From positions 1,612,001 to 1,676,000 of the forward strand of contig NZ_CP083692.1 in the NCBI RefSeq assembly GCF_020096995.1: 64,000 nucleotides of DNA. Reading direction: 5' to 3'. This document shows, piece by piece, positions 43,741 to 54,229 of the stretch. Every line of letters begins with the position of its first letter. Positions within the stretch are counted from its first letter, which is position 1. The DNA is from Leucobacter sp. Psy1. Its GTDB lineage: Bacteria > Actinomycetota > Actinomycetes > Actinomycetales > Microbacteriaceae. Under the pieces are notes generated by a model, which worked only from the letters and a program-made list of their open reading frames with translations, did no database searches and was not told where the DNA came from. Made by a program: the position numbers and the translations under genes.

Positions 43741-45849
43741 GTGGCAGCATCCCAGTCGCAGGAGTCCAGTTACTCGGCGAGGCACCTCACCGTGCTCGAG
43801 GGGCTCGAGGCCGTGCGCAAGCGTCCGGGCATGTATATCGGCACGACCGATTCCCGCGGCCTCATGCACTGCCTCTGGGAGATCATCGACAACTCCGTGG
43901 ACGAGGCGCTCGCCGGCCACGGAAACGACATCCGCGTCACGCTCCACGATGACGGAAGTGTGACGGTCGCGGACAACGGCCGGGGTGTCCCGGTGGACAT
44001 CGAGCCCAAGAGCGGCCTCACCGGCGTCGAGCTCGTCTTCACCAAGCTTCACGCCGGCGGCAAGTTCGGCGGAGGCGGGTACGCTTCAGCCGGTGGTCTG
44101 CACGGTGTCGGGGCATCCGTCGTCAACGCGCTGTCATCGCGCCTCGACGTCGAGGTCGACCGAGACGGGAAGACCTGGGCGATGTCCTTCCGGCACGGCG
44201 AGCCTGGCATCTTCGACGGTGATTCACCGGACAGCCCGTTCACCCCCTTCGAGCGCTCCTCCGAGTTGCGAGCAATCGGCAAGGTGAAGAAGGGGGTCTC
44301 CGGCACCCGCGTCCGCTACTGGGCCGATCCCCAGATCTTCTTGCGGGAGGCCCGCTTCGATTCCGAGTCGCTGGTCGCTCGCGTGCGCCAGACCGCATTC
44401 CTGGTCCCGGGCCTCGCGATCGAGATCCGCGACGAACGCGCGGCCGCGCTGAGCGAGGCCGGCGAACCGGCCGTGCACCAATTCCAGTTCGACGGAGGCC
44501 TCAGCGAGTTCGTCGACTTCCTGGCGGTCGACGCACCCATCACCGACACGTGGAGCATCACCGATTCCGGCACGTTCACCGAGACCGTGCCCGTCATGGA
44601 CGAGGAGACCGGCCACCTGGTCTCCCGCGATGTCGAGCGACGCTGCGAGGTCGATATCGCACTGCGGTGGGGTACCGGGTACGACATCGAGGTGCAGAGC
44701 TTCGTCAACATCATCTCGACGCCGAAGGGCGGTACGCACCTGGCCGGGTTCGAGCAGGGCCTGGTGAAGTTCTTCCGCAAGCAGATCGAGACCAACGCCC
44801 GCAAGCTGAAGGCCGGCAGCGACAAGCCGGAGAAGGACGATATTCTCACGGGGCTCACCGCCGTCGTTACGGTGCGGGTGCCCGAACCGCAGTTCGAGGG
44901 CCAGACCAAGGAGGTCCTCGGAACCGCCGCCGTGCGGCAAATCGTGTCGAAGGCCATCTCCCGCGGCTTGGAGGAGCGGTTTGCCTCGACCAAGAAGCCC
45001 GAGAAAACGCAAACGGCGGCGCTGCTCGAGAAGATGGTCTCCGAGATGAAATCTCGGATCGCGCTGCGCGCTCAGCGCGACACGCAGCGTCGGAAGACCT
45101 CGCTCGAAAGCTCGTCGCTCCCCGCGAAACTCATCGACTGCCGCTCGAAAGACGTCGCGGAGACCGAGCTCTTCATCGTCGAGGGTGACAGCGCGCTCGG
45201 CACCGCCCGGCCCGCGCGTGACAGCGAGTTCCAGGCACTGCTGCCGATCCGCGGGAAGATCCTGAATGTGCAGAAGGCCTCCATCGCCGAGATGCTGAAC
45301 AACGCGGAGTGCGGCGCGATCATCAAGGTGATCGGAGCCGGCTCCGGGCGTGATTTCGACCCCGAAGCCGCGAGGTACGGCAAGGTCATCCTCATGAGCG
45401 ACGCCGACGTCGATGGCGCCCACATCCGGACGCTCCTGCTGACGCTGTTCTTCCGCTACATGCGCCCCATGATCGAGGCGGGGCGCGTGTACGCCGCCGT
45501 GCCGCCGCTCCACCGGGTGGTGGTGCAGCACGCCGGCCGCAAGCCGAATGAGATCGTGTACACGTACAGCGAGCGCGAGCTCAACGCGCTGCTCGCCGAC
45601 CTCCGAAAGCGCGGGAAGAAGTACCAGGAACCGATTCAGCGTTACAAGGGCCTCGGCGAGATGGATGCCGATCAGCTCGCAGAAACCACTATGGATCGTG
45701 AGCACCGGACACTGCGCCGGGTGCGTCTCGAGGACGCCCATGCGGCCGCGCAGATGTTCGAGCTGCTCATGGGCAATGAGGTCGCCCCGCGGCGGGAATT
45801 CATCGTCGAGAACGCCGACGATCTCGACCGCGAGCGCATCGACGCCTGA
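43741..45849 (+). CDS. parE: DNA topoisomerase IV subunit B
   Basis: 702 residues from GTG 43741 (AAGGAG 6 bases upstream). GHKL ATPase domain with RPGMYIGTT, EIIDNSVDEALAG and GGLHGVGASVVNALS; TOPRIM domain with VEGDSALG and MSDADVDGAHI; C-terminal KGLGEMDADQL. ATP-driven strand passage that decatenates chromosomes, together with ParC encoded convergently 67 bases away. The housekeeping gyrB normally sits by dnaA, so this distal copy near sigA is taken as ParE. Confidence 0.92.
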   Translation: MAASQSQESSYSARHLTVLEGLEAVRKRPGMYIGTTDSRGLMHCLWEIIDNSVDEALAGHGNDIRVTLHDDGSVTVADNGRGVPVDIEPKSGLTGVELVFTKLHAGGKFGGGGYASAGGLHGVGASVVNALSSRLDVEVDRDGKTWAMSFRHGEPGIFDGDSPDSPFTPFERSSELRAIGKVKKGVSGTRVRYWADPQIFLREARFDSESLVARVRQTAFLVPGLAIEIRDERAAALSEAGEPAVHQFQFDGGLSEFVDFLAVDAPITDTWSITDSGTFTETVPVMDEETGHLVSRDVERRCEVDIALRWGTGYDIEVQSFVNIISTPKGGTHLAGFEQGLVKFFRKQIETNARKLKAGSDKPEKDDILTGLTAVVTVRVPEPQFEGQTKEVLGTAAVRQIVSKAISRGLEERFASTKKPEKTQTAALLEKMVSEMKSRIALRAQRDTQRRKTSLESSSLPAKLIDCRSKDVAETELFIVEGDSALGTARPARDSEFQALLPIRGKILNVQKASIAEMLNNAECGAIIKVIGAGSGRDFDPEAARYGKVILMSDADVDGAHIRTLLLTLFFRYMRPMIEAGRVYAAVPPLHRVVVQHAGRKPNEIVYTYSERELNALLADLRKRGKKYQEPIQRYKGLGEMDADQLAETTMDREHRTLRRVRLEDAHAAAQMFELLMGNEVAPRREFIVENADDLDRERIDA

Positions 45850-45865
45850 CCTGCGAGTAGCCGGG

Positions 45866-45902
45866 CGGATAGCGCCTCGCCTCAGGGCGGAGGCGCTATC
45901 CG
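45866..45902. terminator. Bidirectional terminator between parE and parC
   Basis: CGGATAGCGCCTC (45866-45878) pairs with GAGGCGCTATCCG (45890-45902), with GCC/GGC pairing inside the loop. Confidence 0.85.
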
Positions 45903-45916
45903 TGTGAGGACGCGCT

Positions 45917-48373
<2,457 letters not shown>

Positions 48374-48421
48374 GTGCCTTTCGGTCGGGAAGCGCGCCAT
48401 GGCGCGGATACGATGGATCTC

Positions 48422-49645
48422 ATGCTACCTGCGACCCCCGACAACGGCGCGAGGCTGGCCGCGATTCTGCCGACGGGTCTGGCCGGGCTCGCGGCGGCGA
48501 ACGGTCGAGATCCCGTTGAGACGCTCGAGCGAGCTACCGGGTGGTCGTTCTCGGCCGACGGGGGGAGTCTGACAGATCGCATCGTGCCGATGCAGTCGTT
48601 CGTGCTGGTGGTCGTTGACGGTCTCGGCCACGCCAACCTTCGAGAGCGCGCTGCGTACGCGCGGACCATCTCCCGGATGCAGCAGCGCCGCATCGAGACG
48701 GTGATCCCATCGACCACCGGTGCCGCGCTCACGACGCTGACCACGGGCCGTCTGCCGGGGGAGCACGGACTGCTCGGGTATCGCATCAAGCACCCGAGGG
48801 CGGGCATCGTGTCGACGCTCAAGGACTGGGAAGGTATCGACGAACCCCGCGACTGGCAGCGCTCGGAGCCCCTCTTCGACCTCGCCTCTTCCCTCGGCGC
48901 GCGCCCCGTCGCACTGGGACGGCCCGCTCACCGAACCGGAGGACTGACCGAGGCGATCCTGCGCGGCGCAGACTACGTCGCCGGACAACGCATCGACGAC
49001 CGGGTCGCCGAGCTCTCGCGCATCCTGCGCGGCGGGGAACGCGTGTGCGCCTACCTCTACGTCGACGAGCTCGATCGTGCAGCCCACCGGTACGGCGCTG
49101 GCAGCGACGAGTGGGCTCGGGCCCTCGAATCGCTCGATGCGGCCCTCGAGTCCCTGTTCCGTTCGCTTCCCGGCGGAACGGGACTGGTGGTCACCGCCGA
49201 TCACGGCATCGTCGATGTGCCAGCGCACGCGCAGGTCATGCTCGACGATGTGCCTGGCGCGCTCGACGAGGTCGAGGCGGTCGGTGGCGAACCGAGATTC
49301 CGCTCCCTGTATCTGCGACCCGGAGCGGACGCGGCCGCAGCCGCTCGCCGTATCGCGGAACGAGAGGGCACGCGCGCCGTCGTCGCGACACGCGAGGACG
49401 CGGCTGCGGCGGGGTGGTTCGGGAGCATCGACGAGGACGGTCTGGCGCGCATCGGTGACGTGCTGATCGCCGCGCGGAAACGGGTGGCCTACTACTCATC
49501 TCACGACGACCCGAAGTCGCTCGCCATGGTCGGCCAGCACGGGGGGCTCAGCGAGGAGGAGCGCGGAGTACCGCTCGCGGTCGCCGGAGCGCTCGAAGGC
49601 ACGGGCTTCGCCAGCGCCGTTGCCACAGCCGCGAAGTTCAGCTGA
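48422..49645 (+). CDS. Alkaline phosphatase-superfamily (nucleotide pyrophosphatase/phosphodiesterase-type) protein
   Basis: 407 residues. Metal ligands and nucleophile of the superfamily are visible: Asp66 in VVVDGLGHANL, Thr98 or Thr99 in IPSTTGAALTTL, the pair in DELDRAAHRYG, TADHGIVDV, and a last His in GQHGGLSEEERGVPL. No signal peptide, so probably cytoplasmic; substrate unknown. TACGAT (48409-48414) lies 7 bases before ATG 48422, which supports this start (leaderless); ATG 48413 is also in frame. It converges on sepH with a 15-base gap. Confidence 0.87.
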   Translation: MLPATPDNGARLAAILPTGLAGLAAANGRDPVETLERATGWSFSADGGSLTDRIVPMQSFVLVVVDGLGHANLRERAAYARTISRMQQRRIETVIPSTTGAALTTLTTGRLPGEHGLLGYRIKHPRAGIVSTLKDWEGIDEPRDWQRSEPLFDLASSLGARPVALGRPAHRTGGLTEAILRGADYVAGQRIDDRVAELSRILRGGERVCAYLYVDELDRAAHRYGAGSDEWARALESLDAALESLFRSLPGGTGLVVTADHGIVDVPAHAQVMLDDVPGALDEVEAVGGEPRFRSLYLRPGADAAAAARRIAEREGTRAVVATREDAAAAGWFGSIDEDGLARIGDVLIAARKRVAYYSSHDDPKSLAMVGQHGGLSEEERGVPLAVAGALEGTGFASAVATAAKFS

Positions 49646-49660
49646 TCCCGCCGAGCAGCG

Positions 49661-50881
49661 TCAGCGCGGGTCCTCGTCGCTCTTCGTGCCGAAGAGGATG
49701 TCGTCCCAGCTCGGGATCGACGCGCGTCGCCTGCCGCGCGTCTGCCGGTCGGCGTCACCGGTCGGCGCCGGGCCGATCACGGGTCGATCGGAGCGGGAGG
49801 ACGGAACCGACTGATCCTGCGCTCCGTCGGACTCCGGAGCCACGCTGCGTCCCGTGAAATCACGGGTCGACGACGTGTCCGACGGCTTTCGGTCGGCACC
49901 GTTACCGTCCTGGCGCCGCACAGGAGCCGTGTCGTCCGCCGAAGAACGGGCGGGCGCCTCGGTTTCGCCGAACGACGGGGCCTTGGCTTCCTCGTCCGAC
50001 TGCGGAATCTCACGCTCCCAGTCGTCTTCGGGTCGTTCCTGCTCCCGCTGACCGCGACGGCGGCGGAGTGCGTCGAGCAGGTCTGCCGTCTGGCCGTAAT
50101 CGGTCTCAGCGTCCGGACCCGTGCGGATGCTTCGCTGTTCGATCTCCCGTCTCCGGGTGTACTCATCGACGGGCTCGCGGCGACGACCGCGCGGATCGGC
50201 GTCCTCCGATTCATCAGAGGCTTCCGTCGTTGCACCGGACGCTGCCCCGACGGGAGACTCCGTATCGACGTCGGTCTCGTGCGCGTGCTGCGCCTCCGCT
50301 TCGACGGCGCGGAGGCGGGGGATCAGCCGATCCCCGACGTCCTCCTGGCGCGACAACGAGGCCGCGTCGGAGGTCTGCGGTGACAGAAGACTTTTCCGAT
50401 GATCGAATGACCATACGGCGCGATGGGCGATGTCGTGCGAGATGAAGTCCAACCCGACCATCCAGCCCTGCTCCTCATCGCGCCAGGAGGACCACTCGGC
50501 GTCCGTCGCTGACAGTCCTTCGAGCCGCTCGGCGATCACGGCGCCGAACTGCTCGAGACCGTCGGCCTCGTTGGCGGTGCGCACGGGCACTGCGTGCGCA
50601 CGTTCCAGAATGTAGCGGCGCTCCGCCAGCACCGGCTCCTCGTAGCGTTCGATATCGGCGTCCGCGAGGCCAGTGATCTCTGCGACCTCGGAACGTGACT
50701 TGCCCGCCCGGATGAGCGCCTGGATCTCGCGCGGTTTCACCTTGCGATTCGTCTCGCGTCGACTGAGGTGTCGCACCTCGCTGATGACGGTGTCGTCGAC
50801 GATGAAGCGGAACTCCTGTCCCGTATCCGTCGCGACGATGAGCGACTGCTCCTCGCGTCGTACCAATCGAAGTTCGTCCAT
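49661..50881 (-). CDS. sepH: Septation protein SepH (DUF3071)
   Basis: 406 residues from ATG 50881 with GGAGG 8 bases upstream. The N-terminal domain (about 1-130) includes LSRRETNRKVKPREIQALIR and GKSRSEVAEITGL, an HTH-like segment, then GWMVGLDFISHDIAHRAVWSF. A long disordered acidic/basic middle is followed by the short conserved C-terminus IPSWDDILFGTK. In Streptomyces SepH binds FtsZ and promotes filament assembly at the septum. Conserved beside the phosphatase and DUF4193 genes. Confidence 0.9.
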   Translation of the reverse strand: MDELRLVRREEQSLIVATDTGQEFRFIVDDTVISEVRHLSRRETNRKVKPREIQALIRAGKSRSEVAEITGLADADIERYEEPVLAERRYILERAHAVPVRTANEADGLEQFGAVIAERLEGLSATDAEWSSWRDEEQGWMVGLDFISHDIAHRAVWSFDHRKSLLSPQTSDAASLSRQEDVGDRLIPRLRAVEAEAQHAHETDVDTESPVGAASGATTEASDESEDADPRGRRREPVDEYTRRREIEQRSIRTGPDAETDYGQTADLLDALRRRRGQREQERPEDDWEREIPQSDEEAKAPSFGETEAPARSSADDTAPVRRQDGNGADRKPSDTSSTRDFTGRSVAPESDGAQDQSVPSSRSDRPVIGPAPTGDADRQTRGRRRASIPSWDDILFGTKSDEDPR

Positions 50882-51088
50882 GATCACTTCCTCCCGCACA
50901 CTCGCGAACAGCCTTGCACAGGCGCGGCCGGACGGCGGTGATTGAGCCGGGCGATGCGTCGAAATCTCACGGTCGGATCGCCCCGTGCAGGGTTCTTTCA
51001 GCGCGGGTTTGCATTCACAGGCGTACGTGGGGCAGACTATGGCCGCTTAGGACGTGAAGTGCCACCGTGCACGGGAATGCAGGAGAGA

Positions 51089-51379
51089 ATGGCTACCGAT
51101 TACGACGCCCCCCGCAAATCCGAAGAAGAGACCGATTCGATCGAGGCTCTGAAGGAACGCGTTCCCGCGAAGGGCGGCTCCGCGATCGACTCGGAGGATG
51201 CCGACAACCCGAGTTTCGATCTGGGCGGGTCAGATCTCTCTGATGTGGAGCTCGACGTGGTCGTGCTCCCGCAGCAGGACGACGAATTCACGTGCGTCAG
51301 CTGCTTCCTGGTGCGTCACCGCTCGCAGATCGACCACGAGACGGACCTCGGTCCCATCTGCCGGGAGTGCGCAGCCTAG
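51089..51379 (+). CDS. DUF4193 small zinc-finger-like protein
   Basis: 96 residues. Acidic and disordered until about 55, then VELDVVVLPQQDDEFTC and two CxxC pairs: Cys69/Cys72 (CVSC) and Cys91/Cys94 (CREC), presumably a zinc site. Conserved in actinobacteria between sepH and DUF3093 genes; function unknown. AGGAGAGA precedes the ATG. Its last two codons and stop are part of a 77-bp block that is repeated downstream. Confidence 0.9.
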   Translation: MATDYDAPRKSEEETDSIEALKERVPAKGGSAIDSEDADNPSFDLGGSDLSDVELDVVVLPQQDDEFTCVSCFLVRHRSQIDHETDLGPICRECAA

Positions 51380-51530
51380 TCTGAAACGCAGCGCGTTTCG
51401 GACCGGCTGCGGTGCCGCCCACGGCGGCATCCCACGGAGCGAAGCGCGGGGTGGCAGCCTAGTCTGAAACGCAGCGCGTTTCGGACCGGCTGCGGTGCCG
51501 CCCACGGCGGCATCCCACGGAGCGAAGCGC
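51371..51530 (+). repeat. Exact 77-bp direct repeat behind the DUF4193 gene
   Basis: Copy 1 (51371-51447) and copy 2 (51454-51530) are identical, separated by 6 bases. Each begins with the gene's final codons GCAGCCTAG and carries two hairpins, GAAACGC/GCGTTTC and TGCCGCC/GGCGGCA. Probably a duplicated terminator region; the second copy reaches the end of the opposing DUF3093 gene. Confidence 0.95.
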
Positions 51531-51534
51531 TTGC

Positions 51535-51984
51535 TTATCCGGCGCGTAGCGCGGCGGCGAGGGCCTGGGGCTTCCGCGAGGTGATGATCCAGTAGGGCGC
51601 CGGATCCTGCGCATCGAGGTTCGGGATGCGGAGCCCCTCACGGATCCATCCGCGGACGACGAGGTGGGCGCGCGCGTCGAGGTCGACGCCGATCGCGCGG
51701 CGGAGTTCCTCTCGTCCGATGAGCTCGGGCTCGCCGAGGAGCGACACCGGAATGTGCGCACGCCCGGCGGTCAGCATCCCGTTCTCGACGCGCACGGTGG
51801 GGCTCAGCGACGCCAGGATCGCGAAGACGATGGCGTACACGATGATCGCCCCGGGTAACGCGATTGCGGCGTCGATCGGGGTGAGGACGAGCGTCACGGC
51901 TGGGATGAGGAAGACTGCGGTGATGATGAACATGACCGCGCTCGGCCAGAGGCGCTCGCGGTACCGCGTGGTGGTTTCGGCCAT
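51535..51984 (-). CDS. DUF3093 membrane protein
   Basis: 149 residues. After RYRERLWPSAVMF come two membrane helices (about 12-34 and 38-60), then a soluble part with RVENGMLTAGRAHIPVSLLG and a C-terminus reading PYWIITSRKPQALAAAL, the hallmark of DUF3093. Function unknown; always close to dut in this group. The -10-like GATAAT is 6 bases upstream of the ATG. Divergent from dut. Confidence 0.88.
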   Translation of the reverse strand: MAETTTRYRERLWPSAVMFIITAVFLIPAVTLVLTPIDAAIALPGAIIVYAIVFAILASLSPTVRVENGMLTAGRAHIPVSLLGEPELIGREELRRAIGVDLDARAHLVVRGWIREGLRIPNLDAQDPAPYWIITSRKPQALAAALRAG

Positions 51985-52080
51985 CCCTCCATTATCGGTG
52001 ATCCGGGTGTGCGTTCGCCGCTCGCCCACCCACGGGTCCCGGTTCAGCCGACCGCGGGGCTGATCGGATAGCCTTGCCGG

Positions 52081-52548
52081 GTGAGTGAAGTCGTAGAGGT
52101 AGAGATCGTGGCCGACCAGCTTCCCGCGTACGCCCTTCCGGGTGACGCCGGAGCGGATCTCCGGGCGAGTGAGGCGGTCACGCTGGGCCCCGGCGAGCGG
52201 GCCCTCATCGGGACCGGCGTGTCGTTCGCGCTGCCCGAGGGGTACGCCGCCTTCGTGATGCCGCGCAGCGGTCTCGCCGCGAAGCACGGCATCACGGTGC
52301 TGAACGCACCCGGCACCGTCGACGCGGGGTATCGCGGCGAGGTGAAGGTGACGCTGTTGAATACGGACCGGGAGTCCTCGTTCGAGGTGCAGCCGGGTGA
52401 TCGCATCGCTCAGTTGGTGTTCATGCGCGTGGCGCGGGCGGAGTTCACGAGCGTCGAGTCGCTCCCCGAGAGCGTCCGCGGGCAGGGCGGGTTCGGCTCG
52501 ACCGGTGTCGGCCAGCGCTCCGCGGAGCCCGCGTCCGCCGACGCATAA
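52081..52548 (+). CDS. dut: dUTP diphosphatase
   Basis: 155 residues, GTG start. The five trimeric dUTPase motifs are in order: GDAGADLRA, PRSGLAAKHGI, GTVDAGYRGEVKV, GDRIAQLVF and RGQGGFGSTG. Hydrolyses dUTP to dUMP, keeping uracil out of DNA and feeding dTMP synthesis. TAGCCT (52069-52074) lies 6 bases before the GTG without a Shine-Dalgarno, so the mRNA is probably leaderless. Confidence 0.97.
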   Translation: MSEVVEVEIVADQLPAYALPGDAGADLRASEAVTLGPGERALIGTGVSFALPEGYAAFVMPRSGLAAKHGITVLNAPGTVDAGYRGEVKVTLLNTDRESSFEVQPGDRIAQLVFMRVARAEFTSVESLPESVRGQGGFGSTGVGQRSAEPASADA

Positions 52549-52598
52549 TGGAACACTGCACGGACTGAACAGAGAGTTTCGAGGAGGAACGACGGATC

Positions 52599-53300
52599 AT
52601 GGCAGATGCAGCAGGCGCTGAGCCGCAGAGCGAGCACGAGGACGCGGCAGGAGCCGTCGAGGTGCGCGAAGACCAGCCGGAGGAGATTGACGAGTCCAAG
52701 TCGGGCCCGGAGGACCGGGCGACGGCGGGCCCGTTCGACGTTTCCGAGGTGACCGCCATGCGTCCGTACGTCGACCTCGGCGGCATTAAGGTGGCGCCGC
52801 GCGAAGGATTGCAGATGCGACTCGACGTCGACGATCGCCAAAAGCGCGTCGTGGCGGTCACGCTGACGTTCGGGTCGTCCGCCGTTCAGGTCCAGGCGTA
52901 TTCCGCCCCGAAGTCGCTCGGGTTGTGGCATCAGATCCGTGCGGGAATCGCGAAGCAGGTCTCCGGCCAGGGCGCGAAGACGTCTGAGGAGGTCGGCACG
53001 CTCGGACCGGAGCTGATCGTGGTCACGCAGGTTCCCGAGGCCCAGGGCGGTGGCGAGCGGACGATCCGCTTCGTCGGTGTCGACGGTCCCCGCTGGGTGC
53101 TGCGCGGCGCGATCATGGGCGAGGCGGCGACGGATGCCGCTGCTCGGGAGCAGATCTTCGAACTCATTCGCGACCTCGTCGTCGTGCGCGGGGATCAGCC
53201 GATGCCTCCGAACGAGCTGCTGCCCCTCAAGGTGCCCGCGGGCGCGCAGCAGGGCGGGACGGCGCAGGCCAGCGGTCAGACCGGCACGCAGAGCGCATGA
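52599..53300 (+). CDS. DUF3710 protein
   Basis: 233 residues. Acidic N-terminus, then the DUF3710 core: RPYVDLGGIKVAPREGLQMR, VQVQAYSAPKSLGLWHQIR and RFVGVDGPRWVLRGAIMG. Soluble, function unknown, conserved downstream of dut. Its stop overlaps the DUF3159 start by ATGA, so the two are translationally coupled. Confidence 0.9.
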   Translation: MADAAGAEPQSEHEDAAGAVEVREDQPEEIDESKSGPEDRATAGPFDVSEVTAMRPYVDLGGIKVAPREGLQMRLDVDDRQKRVVAVTLTFGSSAVQVQAYSAPKSLGLWHQIRAGIAKQVSGQGAKTSEEVGTLGPELIVVTQVPEAQGGGERTIRFVGVDGPRWVLRGAIMGEAATDAAAREQIFELIRDLVVVRGDQPMPPNELLPLKVPAGAQQGGTAQASGQTGTQSA

Positions 53301-54082
53301 CGTTGTCGCGCGAGGACGGCGACGAACCGGACGAACGCTCGTCCTCGGAAGGGTCCGAGGACGAGTCGGGCGGAGCTGATCATCGCGCGCAGATCGTGGG
53401 TGAACAGCTTTCGCGCACCGTCCGTGCCGGGCTCGAGGGGGAGCGGGTCACCTCGCAGGGCGTGCTCGAGGCCATCGGCGGGTGGCGCGGCGTCTTCGAG
53501 GCCATTGTCCCTGGCGCCGTGTACCTCGGGGTGTACACCTTCACGCAGGATCCGCGCGTCTCAGCGATTGCTCCTGCGATCCTCGCACTGATCGCCGTCG
53601 CGATCCGGCTCCTGCGACGCGAGCCGCTCGCATCGGCGCTCTCGGGCGCGCTCGCGGTGGGCGTGTGCGTACTGGCGACGCTCGTGACCGGCCGCGGTGA
53701 GGACTACTTCCTCCCGGGATTCTGGACGTCGGGAGCCTGGGCTGCCGGGCTCATCATTTCGCTGCTCGTCGGCTGGCCGCTCATCGGATTCGCGTTCGGA
53801 GCGCTTCGCGGAGACTTCACCGCGTGGCGCAGCGAACCCGCGCTCAAACGCGCTGCGACAATCTGCACGTTGATCTGGCTCGCCATGTTCGTCTCACGAC
53901 TCGCAGTCCAGCTCCCGATGTACTTCGGCGGCCACGTCGGGGCGCTCGGGGTCGCCCGTCTGGTGATGGGTATCCCGCTGTTCGCGCTCGTCATTCTCCT
54001 GAGCTGGCTCATCCTCAGCCGCTTCCCTCGATCATCAGATGAATCTGAGGCTACGACTGGGGACGACGCGCCATCGGTGTGA
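53297..54082 (+). CDS. DUF3159 membrane protein
   Basis: 261 residues. An acidic cytoplasmic N-terminus (1-50), then SQGVLEAIGGWRGVFEAIVP and about six membrane helices, with VTGRGEDYFLPGFW between helices, typical of DUF3159. No known function. Coupled to DUF3710 by a 4-base overlap. Confidence 0.9.
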   Translation: MTLSREDGDEPDERSSSEGSEDESGGADHRAQIVGEQLSRTVRAGLEGERVTSQGVLEAIGGWRGVFEAIVPGAVYLGVYTFTQDPRVSAIAPAILALIAVAIRLLRREPLASALSGALAVGVCVLATLVTGRGEDYFLPGFWTSGAWAAGLIISLLVGWPLIGFAFGALRGDFTAWRSEPALKRAATICTLIWLAMFVSRLAVQLPMYFGGHVGALGVARLVMGIPLFALVILLSWLILSRFPRSSDESEATTGDDAPSV

Positions 54083-54105
54083 CCGCGAGACCGTCGCGAA
54101 GCGTG

Positions 54106-54130
54106 TAGAATTATCTCGACATCGAGATAA
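54106..54130 (+). promoter_or_regulatory. acnA promoter -10 box with 20-bp palindromic operator
   Basis: TAGAAT (54106-54111) resembles a -10 hexamer. It is immediately followed by the perfect palindrome TTATCTCGA-CA-TCGAGATAA (54111-54130), 99 bases before the aconitase start. The position over the transcription start fits a repressor site; I cannot name the regulator. Confidence 0.65.
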
Positions 54131-54229
54131 ATCGGTCTCAGGTGCGGCGCCCGTCGGAAAAGGTGCGCGACGGCCGCATCAGGTGCACACTAGAACTCAG
54201 CAGCACCCGACATGAAGAGGAGAGCGGCC

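Noticed and set aside
51371..51530. 77-bp direct repeats as ends or attachment sites of a mobile element
   Set aside because: Only 6 bases lie between the copies and there is no transposase or integrase nearby; a local duplication of the terminator region explains it better.
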